This document shows positions 9,863 through 18,590 of a DNA stretch of 64,000 nt, in pieces (within the stretch, counting starts at the first letter, position 1; each line of letters opens with the position of its first letter). Position numbers and translations under genes: made by a program. The DNA comes from Nitrospira sp. (GTDB taxonomy: Bacteria; Nitrospirota; Thermodesulfovibrionia; Thermodesulfovibrionales; Dissulfurispiraceae), in contig NSJL01000004.1 of assembly GCA_002634385.1 (NCBI GenBank), positions 124,001-188,000 on the forward strand, given 5' to 3'. Under the pieces are notes generated by a model that had not been told where the DNA came from, searched no databases, and saw only the letters and a program-made list of their open reading frames with translations.

Positions 9863-10043
9863 TAGGGTGTGTTTGCACACTCTCTTCTGCTGCGACCGGC
9901 TGCAGAGTCCCCGGATCTTCGTTGTCCCGGGCACAACGTCCTCAACGTAGCTCTGCTACGCCTCCGGGCGCTGTACCCGTGGCGCCTTGCCCAGGAACTC
10001 TTCGCCCGGTCTCGCGATGAACCCAGTGTGCAGACACACCCTA
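9863..10043 (+). mobile_element. MITE copy A (177 bp, TA-flanked)
   Basis: A non-coding 177-bp element at 9865-10041 bounded by TA on each side. The ends are inverted repeats, GGGTGTGTTTGCACACT on the left and the complement of AGTGTGCAGACACACCC on the right. A second copy in opposite orientation lies at 50098-50274, also 177 bp, with about 12 differences counted by eye. The interior is itself an imperfect palindrome. TA flanks with terminal inverted repeats are typical of MITEs mobilised by IS630/Tc1-mariner transposases; no transposase is in the window. A 73-codon frame inside is an artefact. Flanks 9729-9862 and 10044-10089 show nothing else. Confidence 0.88.
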
Positions 10044-10089
10044 GCGTGAAACCGGCACTCGCCAGAACTTTTCAGCAAAGGAGAGAGTG

Positions 10090-11160
10090 ATGCGAAAGGG
10101 GATCACCAGAAGGGCCTTTCTGAAAAAAGCAGGTACAGGAGCAGCTCTGGCAGGTCTCACTCTTATCGGGGGTATGTCCGCCCGTGCGGAGGAGCCCACG
10201 GAGAGGGAGAGGCATCAGCTCCTTATGCAGGGGACGGTCAATTTCAAAGGATTCAAGGTGAAGGAGATCACGCCGAACGATGAGTTCTATATCACGTCAT
10301 ATTCGGACAGGGTCCCTGAAATCGATCCGAAGGCATTCAGGCTCAGGGTAGGGGGGAAGGTGGAAAAACCCTATGAGCTCTCCCTTACGGAGATCGCCCT
10401 CCGGAGGGACAAGAAGGAGTTCGTCACCCTCGAGTGTATCGGCAACCCCATCGGGGGCGATGCCATCGGAAACGCCCTGTGGGAGGGGGTGACCCTGAAA
10501 AAGATCCTCGGGAGTGCTGTCCCGGAGAAAGGCATTGTCAAGGTCGCTTTCCATGCGGAGGACGGGTATTCCGATAGCATTCCTTACGAGCTTGCCCTCT
10601 CGGAAGATGTCTTCCTGGCCTACCGGATGAACGGGGAACCCCTGCCGAAGCAGCACGGCTATCCGGTGCGGGTGATCGTTCCCGGCATTTACGGGATGAA
10701 GAATGTCAAGTGGATCTCCCGGATCGAGCTTGTCGACCGCGATTTCAAAGGCTATTGGGAAAAGAGGGGGTGGTCCGATGAGGCGGTGATCCCTGTCAAG
10801 TCCCAGATCCTGATGCCCATGGCGGGAAGGGAGATCCCCATGGAGGAGTATGTTGTCGGGGGTGTCGCTTTCGCCGGGAGGCATGGTATCAGCAGGGTGC
10901 AGGTCTCCACGGACGGACAGAGGACGTGGCGCGATGCCGAGGCAAAGGAGCCCCTTTCGAAGTGGTCGTGGGTGGTATGGAGATACGGGTGGAGCCCCCT
11001 GCAGGAGGGGAAATATACTCTCACTGTCCGGGCTTTTGATAAAGCAGGAAGAATACAGGAGACCCCCTCCCTTTTCGGAAGAGTGCTGGGAACTTTTCCC
11101 GACGGTGCGAAGGGTCTCCATTCCGTTACCGTTGAAGTGAAAAGGAGACGGGGTGCCTGA
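10090..11160 (+). CDS. Tat-exported molybdopterin oxidoreductase (sulfite oxidase / SorA / YedY superfamily)
   Basis: Periplasmic molybdenum-cofactor enzyme of 356 residues. A twin-arginine signal is seen at the start (ITRRAFLKKAGTGAALAG, cleavage near AxA). The molybdopterin domain carries the Mo-ligand cysteine near residue 116 in 'VTLECIGNPIGGDAIGN', then 'GYPVRVIVPGIYGMKNVKW' and RIELVDRDFKGYW. The C-terminal part ('VQVSTDGQRTWRDAEA') resembles the sulfite oxidase dimerisation domain. The substrate is unknown: sulfite, an S-oxide or similar. I use the ATG at 10090, with GGAG seven bases upstream; a GTG directly before it is possible. It overlaps the next gene by 8 bp. Confidence 0.88.
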   Translation: MRKGITRRAFLKKAGTGAALAGLTLIGGMSARAEEPTERERHQLLMQGTVNFKGFKVKEITPNDEFYITSYSDRVPEIDPKAFRLRVGGKVEKPYELSLTEIALRRDKKEFVTLECIGNPIGGDAIGNALWEGVTLKKILGSAVPEKGIVKVAFHAEDGYSDSIPYELALSEDVFLAYRMNGEPLPKQHGYPVRVIVPGIYGMKNVKWISRIELVDRDFKGYWEKRGWSDEAVIPVKSQILMPMAGREIPMEEYVVGGVAFAGRHGISRVQVSTDGQRTWRDAEAKEPLSKWSWVVWRYGWSPLQEGKYTLTVRAFDKAGRIQETPSLFGRVLGTFPDGAKGLHSVTVEVKRRRGA

Positions 11161-11863
11161 GAGCGGCCGCAGACACCTCCTGCAGAAAATTCTTGTTGTT
11201 TTCCTCCTGTCCGTTCTGGTCGCTGTCTTCATGATCTTCGATTTCGGGGACTATCTTACCCTCTCTTACCTGAAGCACTCCAGGGAGAGGCTCGAAGCGC
11301 TCTATGCGGGGAATCGCGTTTCCGTCATTGCCGGATACATGGCGGTATATATCCTGGTAACCGCGTTGTCCCTTCCCGGGGCGGCAGTGATGACCCTTGC
11401 CGGGGGGGCGCTTTTCGGCCTTTCGGTCGGAACCGTGGTAGTCTCCTTCTCGAGCACCATAGGAGCTACCCTGGCCTGTTTTGTCTCACGGTTCCTGCTG
11501 CGTGACTGGGTACAGGGAAAATTTCCGGACAAGATCGAAAGGGTCAACAGGGGAATGGAAGAGGAAGGTGCCTTCTACCTCTTCACTCTTCGCCTGATCC
11601 CCGTTTTCCCGTTCTGGATGGTCAACCTTGTCATGGGTGTTACCCGTATGCCCCTGTCTACCTTTTACTGGGTCTCTCAACTCGGGATGCTCCCGGGGAC
11701 CCTTGTTTATGTCAATGCCGGCAAGGAGTTGTCGCGGATCGATTCCCTCGCCGGAATACTGTCCCCCGGACTGGTTATGTCCCTCGTTCTCCTCGGGTTG
11801 TTCCCCCTTGTTGTAAAGAGGCTGCTGCGCTGGTACCGGCTCAGAACAGGAAGACCCGTGTGA
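11153..11863 (+). CDS. TVP38/TMEM64 (DedA/SNARE-associated) membrane protein
   Basis: 236 residues, starting at GTG with AAAGGAGA upstream. One N-terminal transmembrane segment, then the VTT/SNARE-associated core: 'YILVTALSLPGAAVMTLAGG', 'GALFGLSVGTVVVSFSSTIG', and 'LRLIPVFPFWMVNLVMGVTR' followed by a terminal hydrophobic helix. The family is linked to lipid scrambling or small-molecule transport. It is translationally coupled to the molybdoenzyme and precedes a flavin disulfide reductase by 23 bp; TVP38 genes are often found beside or fused to mercuric-reductase-like genes, and this pair fits. Confidence 0.9.
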   Translation: MPESGRRHLLQKILVVFLLSVLVAVFMIFDFGDYLTLSYLKHSRERLEALYAGNRVSVIAGYMAVYILVTALSLPGAAVMTLAGGALFGLSVGTVVVSFSSTIGATLACFVSRFLLRDWVQGKFPDKIERVNRGMEEEGAFYLFTLRLIPVFPFWMVNLVMGVTRMPLSTFYWVSQLGMLPGTLVYVNAGKELSRIDSLAGILSPGLVMSLVLLGLFPLVVKRLLRWYRLRTGRPV

Positions 11864-11886
11864 AGGAATTATAGAAGGAGGTTCGT

Positions 11887-13338
11887 ATGGCAGAGTTTGA
11901 TTTCGATATCGGCATCCTGGGCGGCGGCTCGGCAGGACTCACCGTTGCGGCAGGGGCCGCACAGTTCGGAGCGAAGACCCTTCTCATCGAAAAGGAGCGG
12001 AAGCTGGGGGGAGATTGCCTGCACTACGGCTGTGTGCCCAGCAAGACCCTTATCCGGACGGCGGGAGTGTATCACCTCATGAAGAACCCTGAAAAGTTCG
12101 GCCTGCCCCGTGGGGAGGCACACCGTCCGGATTTCAGGGATATTTCCGGGAGGATCCGGGAGGTTATCAGCTCCATCGAAAAGCACGACTCCCCGGAAAG
12201 GTTTTGTAAGCTCGGGGCCCGGGTGGAATTCGGTCAGGCTCACTTTACCGACGAACATTCCGTTGCGCTGAACGGAAAAAGATATACCGCAAAGTATTGG
12301 GTGATCGCCACCGGCTCTTCCCCTGCCGTTCCCCCCATAGAGGGCCTGGATGCCACTCCTTTCCTCACCAACAAGCACCTTTTCTCCCTCGACCGCCTGC
12401 CGGAATCAATGGTCTGTCTCGGGGGAGGACCCATCTCTATCGAGATGGCGCAGGCTTTCAACCGCCTGGGTACGAGGGTGACGGTGGTGGAGAGGGACAG
12501 CCAGATCCTGGGCAAAGAGGATGCTGATATGGCCGGACTGGTGATGGATATATTGGAAGCTGAAGGAGTGGCATTTCACCTGAGCTCGTCCGTCATCCGG
12601 GCACGGGACCTTGGCAATGAGAGGGAGGTAACGATAAAAACCGGGGACGGCGGGACGATGACCCTTCGGGCGGAAGTGATTCTGGTAGCTATCGGAAGGG
12701 TGGCGAACCTTGAGGACCTGGGATTGGAGGGGATCGGCGTGGAGTTTGACCGAAGGGGGCTGAAACTGGATACCAGGTTGCGGACGAACCATAAGCACCT
12801 TTACGGTGCGGGTGACGTCACCGGTACGTACCAATTCACCCATGCCGCCGGATACGAAGGCGGTATCGTACTGAGCAACGCCCTTCTCCGCCTGCCCCGG
12901 AAAACGGATTATACCCTTTTCCCCTGGTGTACCTTCACCGATCCCGAGCTTGCGAGCATCGGCGTGAATGAGAAGAGGGCGAAGGAGAGGGGGATACCGT
13001 ATTCGGTATGGACGGAGGAGTTCAGGGACAATGACAGGAGTCTTACGGAAGGATATGAGACGGGCAGGATCAAAATGATTCTGGATGAAAAGGAAAAGCC
13101 CGTGGGAGTGCAGATCCTCGGGCCGCATGCAGGGGATTTGCTGAATGAATGGGTGGCGGTCATGAACGGGAGGGTCAGGCTTTCCTCTCTGGCTTCCGCC
13201 ATGCATCCATATCCGACGCTGGGCGAAATCAATAAGAAGGTGGCCGGGGATTTTCTGTCAAAGAAGATATTCTCTCCTGCGGTGAAGAAGGGCCTCCGGT
13301 TCCTCTTCGGCCTGAAGGGGAGGGCCTGCACACCCTAG
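11887..13338 (+). CDS. FAD-dependent disulfide oxidoreductase (mercuric reductase / dihydrolipoamide dehydrogenase-like)
   Basis: 483 residues of the pyridine nucleotide-disulfide oxidoreductase class I fold. FAD site 'GILGGGSAGLTVAAGAAQFG' at residues 8-27; redox-active disulfide GGDCLHYGCVPSKTL near 40-54; NAD(P) site CLGGGPISIEMAQAF near 178; second FAD motif HLYGAGDVTG; and a dimerisation domain ending with MHPYPTLGEI, the usual His-Pro-Thr base motif. There is no N-terminal heavy-metal domain and no C-terminal Cys-Cys pair, so it is not a classical MerA; the true substrate disulfide is unknown. AGGAGG precedes the ATG. Its 3' end overlaps the convergent hydroxylase gene by 4 bp. Confidence 0.92.
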   Translation: MAEFDFDIGILGGGSAGLTVAAGAAQFGAKTLLIEKERKLGGDCLHYGCVPSKTLIRTAGVYHLMKNPEKFGLPRGEAHRPDFRDISGRIREVISSIEKHDSPERFCKLGARVEFGQAHFTDEHSVALNGKRYTAKYWVIATGSSPAVPPIEGLDATPFLTNKHLFSLDRLPESMVCLGGGPISIEMAQAFNRLGTRVTVVERDSQILGKEDADMAGLVMDILEAEGVAFHLSSSVIRARDLGNEREVTIKTGDGGTMTLRAEVILVAIGRVANLEDLGLEGIGVEFDRRGLKLDTRLRTNHKHLYGAGDVTGTYQFTHAAGYEGGIVLSNALLRLPRKTDYTLFPWCTFTDPELASIGVNEKRAKERGIPYSVWTEEFRDNDRSLTEGYETGRIKMILDEKEKPVGVQILGPHAGDLLNEWVAVMNGRVRLSSLASAMHPYPTLGEINKKVAGDFLSKKIFSPAVKKGLRFLFGLKGRACTP

Positions 13339-14147
13339 GGCTTTCTTTTGCGGAGGAAGGGAACGGCTATCATCCAGGGGAGGGACAGATACTTCCCCTC
13401 CCTGAAGTCGCCGAGTCCGATGACCATCGACTCGTGTCCAGCGGCAGGTTGGGCGCGGTAGGTGCCGAAGAGCCGGTCCCACCAGGGCATATTGAAACCG
13501 AAGTTGCTGTTCGTCTCCTGCCGGAGGATGGAGTGGTGCACACGATGCATGTCCGGCGTGACCAGGAAAAGCCGCAGCAATCCGTCCATGCGCAGGGGGA
13601 GGAGGATGTTGCTGTGATTGAACATTGATGTGGCATTCAGCAGTATCTCGAATACCAGGACGGAGAGGGGCGGCGCGCCGAGGAGTACGATAGTGGCTAT
13701 CTTGAGAACCATGGAAAGAACTATCTCGATGGGATGAAAGCGGGCGCCGGTGGTGACGTCGATATCGAAATCGATATGATGCATCCTGTGGAAGCGCCAG
13801 AGGAAATGAACCCGGTGAAAGAGGACATGCTGGAGATAGATGGCCAGATCAAGGGCGACGACCGCTGCGGCCCCTTTCAGCCATCCGGGACCCCCGATTG
13901 CGTTCAACACTCCCCACTGGTGTTCCCGGGACAGGATCGCCACTTCGATCGCCGTAAGGGGGAAGACGAGACGGAGTACAACGGGGTTCAGGAAGGTGAC
14001 CGCCAGATTGCCGAACCAGCGGGTCCTCCGGGAGGCAGTGAGGGGTCGTCGGGGTGACAGGCGCTCCCAGGCGGCCATGCCGATGAATACAATGAGAAAG
14101 AACCCGAAACGGATCGGGACTGCGTTGTCGATGATGAAGGGATTCAT
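13335..14147 (-). CDS. Sterol desaturase / fatty acid hydroxylase family membrane protein
   Basis: 270 residues, integral membrane diiron enzyme family. The histidine boxes are all present: HVLFH, HFLWRFHRMHH, and late HRVHH ('VTPDMHRVHHSILRQETNSN'). Hydrophobic helices at about residues 10-27, 55-75, 90-105 and 160-180. Likely O2-dependent hydroxylation or desaturation of a lipid, substrate unknown. The glycosyltransferase gene lies about 100 bp downstream on the same strand's far side; the stop overlaps the convergent flavoprotein gene. Confidence 0.9.
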   Translation of the reverse strand: MNPFIIDNAVPIRFGFFLIVFIGMAAWERLSPRRPLTASRRTRWFGNLAVTFLNPVVLRLVFPLTAIEVAILSREHQWGVLNAIGGPGWLKGAAAVVALDLAIYLQHVLFHRVHFLWRFHRMHHIDFDIDVTTGARFHPIEIVLSMVLKIATIVLLGAPPLSVLVFEILLNATSMFNHSNILLPLRMDGLLRLFLVTPDMHRVHHSILRQETNSNFGFNMPWWDRLFGTYRAQPAAGHESMVIGLGDFREGKYLSLPWMIAVPFLRKRKP

Positions 14148-14243
14148 ATGGGTGATCTCCTGCCGTGCACGGAGGCACGGACCTGTGTTTCTCTTATTGT
14201 ATCCGAAAGAGAGCCTGCTCTCAAATCGACTTCCCGCCGGCTC

Positions 14244-14924
14244 CTATCGTATGTCTTCGTAATACCTGATCAGGCGGTGGGGCGACACGTTGAAGAAGGC
14301 AAAGGAGAGAGCAAGGGTCCAGTCCCGTACGGTGGTGTAGAAAGGGCCTTCTTTCAACCATCTTCGGGGAGAGGTGGTGATGGGAGGCCTGACGAAAGCG
14401 ATTTTCCCGATGCTCTTGAGCCTGCGGGATATCTCGATGTCCTCCATAAGGGGCAGATCAGCGAACCCGCCCAATTGCCGGAAGGTCTCCCGTCTCATGA
14501 ACATCCCCTGGTCGCCATAGGGAATTGAGGTGAAACGGGACCTTCTATTCGCACCCCACTCGATAAGTCTGAAGTATGCCTTTGGATGGGTGATGCTGAG
14601 GTCGAAGGCCCCTGCCGCTATCTCCTGCTTTTGCAGTACATCCCTGATGATCCCGAACCCAGCGTCCGGCAGACGGCAATCCGCGTGGAGGAAGAGCAGA
14701 ATGCTCCCTTCCGCCTGCGCTGCGCCGAAATTCATCTGGTGTGCCCTCCCCTTCCTGGTTACAAAGACCTTTCCGGTAAAGCGTGCGGCGATGCCCACCG
14801 TGTCGTCGGAGCTGCCGCCGTCAACGACGATTATCTCTTCACCGCCGGTAAGGGGCAGGGCGGAAAGGGTCTGATGGAGGATACCCTCTTCATTCAGTAC
14901 GGGGATGATGACAGAAATGGTAAT
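14244..14924 (-). CDS. TIGR04283-type family 2 glycosyltransferase (arsenosugar / rSAM-selenodomain-associated), probable ATT start
   Basis: Family GT2, 226 residues if begun at ATT 14924. The N-terminus reads 'TISVIIPVLNEEGIL', then 'EEIIVVDGGSSDDTV', 'KGRAHQMNFGAAQAEGSILL', LHADCRLP (DxD-like) and YGDQGMFMRRE, with PLMEDIEISRRLK near the end: the set typical of TIGR04283, named for association with radical SAM/selenodomain and arsenosugar genes. No ATG, GTG or TTG lies between the in-frame TAG and the conserved first strand, while AAAGGAGG sits 8-9 bases before ATT. The first ATG (14798) would remove the nucleotide-binding strand. An ArsS gene is 7 kb away at 21953. Confidence 0.88.
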   Translation of the reverse strand: MTISVIIPVLNEEGILHQTLSALPLTGGEEIIVVDGGSSDDTVGIAARFTGKVFVTRKGRAHQMNFGAAQAEGSILLFLHADCRLPDAGFGIIRDVLQKQEIAAGAFDLSITHPKAYFRLIEWGANRRSRFTSIPYGDQGMFMRRETFRQLGGFADLPLMEDIEISRRLKSIGKIAFVRPPITTSPRRWLKEGPFYTTVRDWTLALSFAFFNVSPHRLIRYYEDIR

Positions 14925-15093
14925 GGCGGACCCCTCCTTTTCGAGAAAGCCTGGCTAACAGGATACAGTAAGTATACCGCAAAATGTCAAATATATGACA
15001 GGAGAGGGACAGTACGTCACTCCCCTCGCTGGAGTGTGGAAAAAAAAATGATATCATAGAGTTATGACAAGAATTGGCATTTAGGAGCATCGG

Positions 15094-15109
15094 AATAGGA
15101 ATGCCTATT
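15094..15109 (+). promoter_or_regulatory. Inverted repeat in the promoter of the XRE regulator gene
   Basis: Perfect inverted repeat AATAGG-4-CCTATT, immediately followed by a TATAAA hexamer at about 15111 and the AGGAGG-type ribosome site of the regulator gene. A second pair (GGCATT at 15076, AATGCC at 15100) overlaps it. The position suits an autoregulatory operator for the XRE protein. Confidence 0.45.
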
Positions 15110-15138
15110 TTTATAAAATACCGGAGGATACGAACATC

Positions 15139-15552
15139 ATGAATTTAGCCAGAAGGGGACGCAGAAAAAAGATACGGACAACGCAGGAAATCGGGCAGAT
15201 GATTCGCGAGAGGCGTATGAGCCTCGGTATTTCACAGGGAAAGCTGGCGGAGTACATGGGTACCTCCTATCAGCAGATCCAACGGTATGAGACAGGAAAG
15301 AGCCGGCTCGATGTGGAGGATATCCAGGCGATTGCCGATGCCCTTTCCGTGCCGGTAGGCGATTTCTTCAGGACCGCAGCGAACACCAGGCGCGGGAGAA
15401 AAAAGGATTCCGTCCTTTTAAAGGAGGATGAACGCACCCTATTGCGCCTGTACAGGAATATCACCGACAGGAGCGCAAAATCCTGTGTTACCCATGTCCT
15501 GCGCTTTGCCGCAAAGGTGAAGACGAAAAGGGGGGGGGAGGGGACGCGGTAG
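15139..15552 (+). CDS. Small XRE-family (HTH_3) transcriptional regulator
   Basis: 137 residues. A lambda-repressor-like helix-turn-helix occupies about residues 16-75: 'IGQMIRERRMSLGISQGKLA', 'YMGTSYQQIQRYETGKSRLD', AIADALSVPVGDFF. The rest is a basic linker and an alpha-helical tail (TLLRLYRNITDRSAKSCVTH). Alone between two intergenic regions with an inverted repeat just upstream. Targets unknown; it ends 366 bp before the sensor kinase gene. Confidence 0.85.
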   Translation: MNLARRGRRKKIRTTQEIGQMIRERRMSLGISQGKLAEYMGTSYQQIQRYETGKSRLDVEDIQAIADALSVPVGDFFRTAANTRRGRKKDSVLLKEDERTLLRLYRNITDRSAKSCVTHVLRFAAKVKTKRGGEGTR

Positions 15553-15826
15553 GTATGCTTCCGTGCAGACCCCGGAAATACGCCTGCGGCGTTGCGGCCT
15601 GCACACCGCCCCGTACTACCTCCTTATACGGGCAAGTTTGGGACAATTTTCAGGAAACAGGACAAAAGCCTCCCGCTGAGGCCGTATCGTGAGCCCCCGC
15701 GCCGTTATACCATAAATTGAGCTTTGATTCCTGTCGATGCGCTCTTTATCTGGAGAGTGTATTGCTCTGCCTCTTTTGGAAGAGGTCACTATTTATCAGA
15801 TAAATTGTGCAAACTCTTTCTTTTTA

Positions 15827-15893
15827 TAATACATCATTATTAATGTATTAGCCTTTTTTATTTGTAACATAAAATTATGCTATAATGCTGTGC
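15827..15893 (+). promoter_or_regulatory. Inverted repeat and extended -10 promoter of the sensor kinase gene
   Basis: The gene-free stretch 15553-15918 turns AT-rich near its end. A perfect inverted repeat TAATACAT / ATGTATTA (15827-15834, 15843-15850) is followed by a T-run, then by TGCTATAAT at 15878-15886, a strong extended -10 motif about 32 bp before the kinase ATG. The repeat could be a terminator for upstream transcription or an operator. Nothing else is recognised in 15553-15826. Confidence 0.6.
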
Positions 15894-15918
15894 ATGATGA
15901 GGACAGCAGGAGTCTTAT

Positions 15919-17961
15919 ATGTCTGACAGGGAGAAGTCCAGGGAGCAGTTGATCGAGGAAGTGAAAGAGCTCCGCCGCAGAATCTCTCTGCTCGAAGGGT
16001 ATAAAGAAGCAAAAGAGCGTATTGAGAACGAATTGAGGTTCTACCGGGAAACCTTTCTGCAGCAGTTGGAAGACCATTCGTCTGAACTTATTTTGTTGAA
16101 TAACCACCTTATCAAGACGATCTCCGAGCAAAAGAAAGCCGAGTCGCGGCTGCGGGAGAGCGAGTCCGAATACCGCAACCTCGTGGAAAGCTGTCATGAG
16201 CTGATATGGAAGTGTGACAGAGAGGGACGGTTCATCTTCCTGAACCCTGCCTGGGAGCGCACGCACGGATATACGATCGGGGAAATGCTGGGGCGGCATT
16301 TTCCCGACTTTCAGAAGCCGGCCGCCGCCGCAAGGGACAGGCGGGAGTTCAGGAGGCACTTGAGCGGGGGGACGGTAACGGAGTACGAGACCACGCATAT
16401 CGCCAAAGACGGAAGCACGATCCACCTGGTCTTCAATGCTGCTCCCTTTTATGATGCGGCCGGGGAGATCATCGGAACCCAGGGGACGGCGTACGATATC
16501 ACCTCCCGGAAACATGCGGAAGAGAGGCTGTCCGAGTCGCACAAGCGACTGCTAACCATTCTCGACAGCCTGCACTCAGGGGTCCTGGTGATCGATATGG
16601 GCTCCTATGAGGTGCTGTATGCCAACAGTCATTTCAAACGGCTTTACGGCGATGTTATCGGTAATTCCTGCTGGAAAGTCATCCGGAAGGAGCAGGCCGG
16701 TCCCTGCTCTTTCTGTAACAGCGACGCGCTGCTTTCTGCGGAGGGCTTTCCGACGGGAATCCATGTGTGGCATTCCAAGGACACCCTTGCGGGAGTGTGG
16801 TACCTGATACACAGCCAGGCAATACAATGGATCGACGTCCGTATGGTACGGCTTGATATCGTTACTGACATTACCGATATAATGAGGGCGAAGGAGGACG
16901 TGAACAGGATGAAGGCCAGTCTCGAGGAGGCGCAAAGGATCGCCCGTATCGGGAACTGGGACTGGAATGTCGTTGCCGATGAAAGCTGGTGGTCCGACGA
17001 ATTCTATCGTCTTTTCGGTTGGCGCCCTCAGGAGCTTACGCCGACGTATGGCGAATGTATGCGCAGGGTGCATTCCGGAGACAGGGCTCTTGTCAGCCGG
17101 TTTTTCCGGGAGGCGGTTCGCGGGCGTCAACCCTGCCCTGTCGACTTCCGGATTATCAGGAGCGACAGGAGCGAGCGCATTATCCATTCCACGGCGCACG
17201 TGACGTACAGTGAAGAGGGCTGCCCTGTGCGGATTTCCGGGACGGTACAGGACGTAACCGAGCAAAGGATTGCGGAAAGCGAAGTGAAAGCCTCCCGGGA
17301 GCAGTTGCGCACGTTTGCCGCTCACTTACAGACTGTCCTGGAAAAGGAGAGGGCGATGATCGCCCGGGAAATTCACGATGAGCTGGCGCAGGCGCTGACA
17401 GTGATCAAGATCGATCTGATGGATTGCGCCGGGAAGCATACCGGGGAAGGGGCCGGGCATTTCTCCTTGAAAGAAAAGATACAGAAAGTAACCTCCTTTA
17501 TCGACGAAGTGATAGAGAATGTCCACCGGGTAGCCATGGCGCTGAGACCGAGCATCCTTGATGATTTAGGCCTGGAGTCGGCCCTAGAATGGCAGCTTCA
17601 GGAGTTCCGGAAGAGAACGAACTGCCATTGCTCTTTCCGGAGCAGCATGGGAAGGGCGGTAGTGAGCAAGGAGGCAACCACCGCCCTGTTCCGGATTTGC
17701 CAGGAAGCACTGATAAACATAGCCCGCCATGCACGGGCCGGAAGGGTTGAAGTGGAAATCTGCCGTGACAGGAAAAATATCGTCCTCACGGTAAGGGATA
17801 ACGGCTGTGGGATTGAAAAAAGGAAGATCACCGACTCCCGCTCTCTGGGTCTGCTGGGAATGAGAGAGCGCGCTGCAATCCTGGGTGGGGAGGTTTCCAT
17901 AACCGGAACGCGGGGCAAAGGCACATCGGTCATCGCCTCGTTTCCCGTTGAGGGGGAATGA
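15919..17961 (+). CDS. Multi-PAS sensor histidine kinase, NarX/DegS (HisKA_3) type
   Basis: 680 residues, no transmembrane segment, so a cytoplasmic sensor. An N-terminal coiled coil (about 5-75), PAS1 (about 85-200, 'YRNLVESCHELIWKCDREGR'), PAS2 (about 205-320, with Cys-rich CSFCNSDALL), PAS3 (about 340-455), a HisKA_3 dimerisation helix with the phospho-accepting His in MIAREIHDELAQALTVIKID, and a HATPase with DNGCGI and GLLGMRERAAILGG. It overlaps the downstream LuxR-type regulator by ATGA, so the two form a pair. The clustered cysteines of PAS2 might bind a metal or respond to redox; that is inference. Confidence 0.93.
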   Translation: MSDREKSREQLIEEVKELRRRISLLEGYKEAKERIENELRFYRETFLQQLEDHSSELILLNNHLIKTISEQKKAESRLRESESEYRNLVESCHELIWKCDREGRFIFLNPAWERTHGYTIGEMLGRHFPDFQKPAAAARDRREFRRHLSGGTVTEYETTHIAKDGSTIHLVFNAAPFYDAAGEIIGTQGTAYDITSRKHAEERLSESHKRLLTILDSLHSGVLVIDMGSYEVLYANSHFKRLYGDVIGNSCWKVIRKEQAGPCSFCNSDALLSAEGFPTGIHVWHSKDTLAGVWYLIHSQAIQWIDVRMVRLDIVTDITDIMRAKEDVNRMKASLEEAQRIARIGNWDWNVVADESWWSDEFYRLFGWRPQELTPTYGECMRRVHSGDRALVSRFFREAVRGRQPCPVDFRIIRSDRSERIIHSTAHVTYSEEGCPVRISGTVQDVTEQRIAESEVKASREQLRTFAAHLQTVLEKERAMIAREIHDELAQALTVIKIDLMDCAGKHTGEGAGHFSLKEKIQKVTSFIDEVIENVHRVAMALRPSILDDLGLESALEWQLQEFRKRTNCHCSFRSSMGRAVVSKEATTALFRICQEALINIARHARAGRVEVEICRDRKNIVLTVRDNGCGIEKRKITDSRSLGLLGMRERAAILGGEVSITGTRGKGTSVIASFPVEGE

Positions 17962-18590
17962 TACGTATTCTGATAGCGGACGACCACCCGATTGTGCGCC
18001 TCGGATGGGGAAAAATCATATCAAAGGATGCCGGTATTATCGTCGCGGGAGAGGCGGAAAACGCACGGGAGGTGAAGGATTTCCTGCGACAGAAAGGCTG
18101 CGATGTGGTCGTCCTCGATATCTCGATGCCGGACATGAACGGGCTTGAGCTCCTCGAGCAGTTGAAGAGAGAGTATCCCCGGCTGCCCGTTATCATCCTG
18201 AGCATGCACCCGGAGGAGCAGTACGCCATGCGAGCCTTCAAGCTCGGTGCTTCAGGCTATATCACAAAGCAAAGCGCTCCCGAAGAGCTGGTGAAGGCGA
18301 TAAAAAAAGTGGCATCGGGAAAGAAGTATGTAAGCCAGTCTTTTGCCGAAAATCTCCTCTGCAGTTTCGAGGGTAAAGCCGCGCAGCCCCTTCACGAGAA
18401 GCTCTCGATACGGGAATTCCAGGTCATGCTCATGATTGCCTCGGGAGGCAAACCGAAAGAAATCGCGCAGCACCTGTGCATCAGCGTCAAAACGGTCAAT
18501 TCTTACCGCGCGAGAATCTTCGATAAAGTCAGAGTGCGCAGTACGGCAGAGTTAACAAGGTACGCGCTGGAGAACAACCTCCTCGACTAG
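17958..18590 (+). CDS. NarL/FixJ-family response regulator (REC + LuxR HTH)
   Basis: 210 residues. Receiver domain 1-120 with the acidic pair in RILIADDHP, phospho-accepting Asp in VVVLDISMPDMNGLELLEQL and conserved Lys in GYITKQSAPEELVKAI; LuxR-type helix-turn-helix about 145-205 (LSIREFQVMLMIASGGKPKE, 'ISVKTVNSYRARIFDKV'). Its start overlaps the stop of the HisKA_3 kinase gene, so it is almost certainly that kinase's partner. Target promoters unknown. Confidence 0.95.
   Translation: MIRILIADDHPIVRLGWGKIISKDAGIIVAGEAENAREVKDFLRQKGCDVVVLDISMPDMNGLELLEQLKREYPRLPVIILSMHPEEQYAMRAFKLGASGYITKQSAPEELVKAIKKVASGKKYVSQSFAENLLCSFEGKAAQPLHEKLSIREFQVMLMIASGGKPKEIAQHLCISVKTVNSYRARIFDKVRVRSTAELTRYALENNLLD

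Noticed and set aside
9869-10090. 73-codon frame inside MITE copy A
   Set aside because: Lies wholly in a non-coding repeat and is not preserved in copy B.
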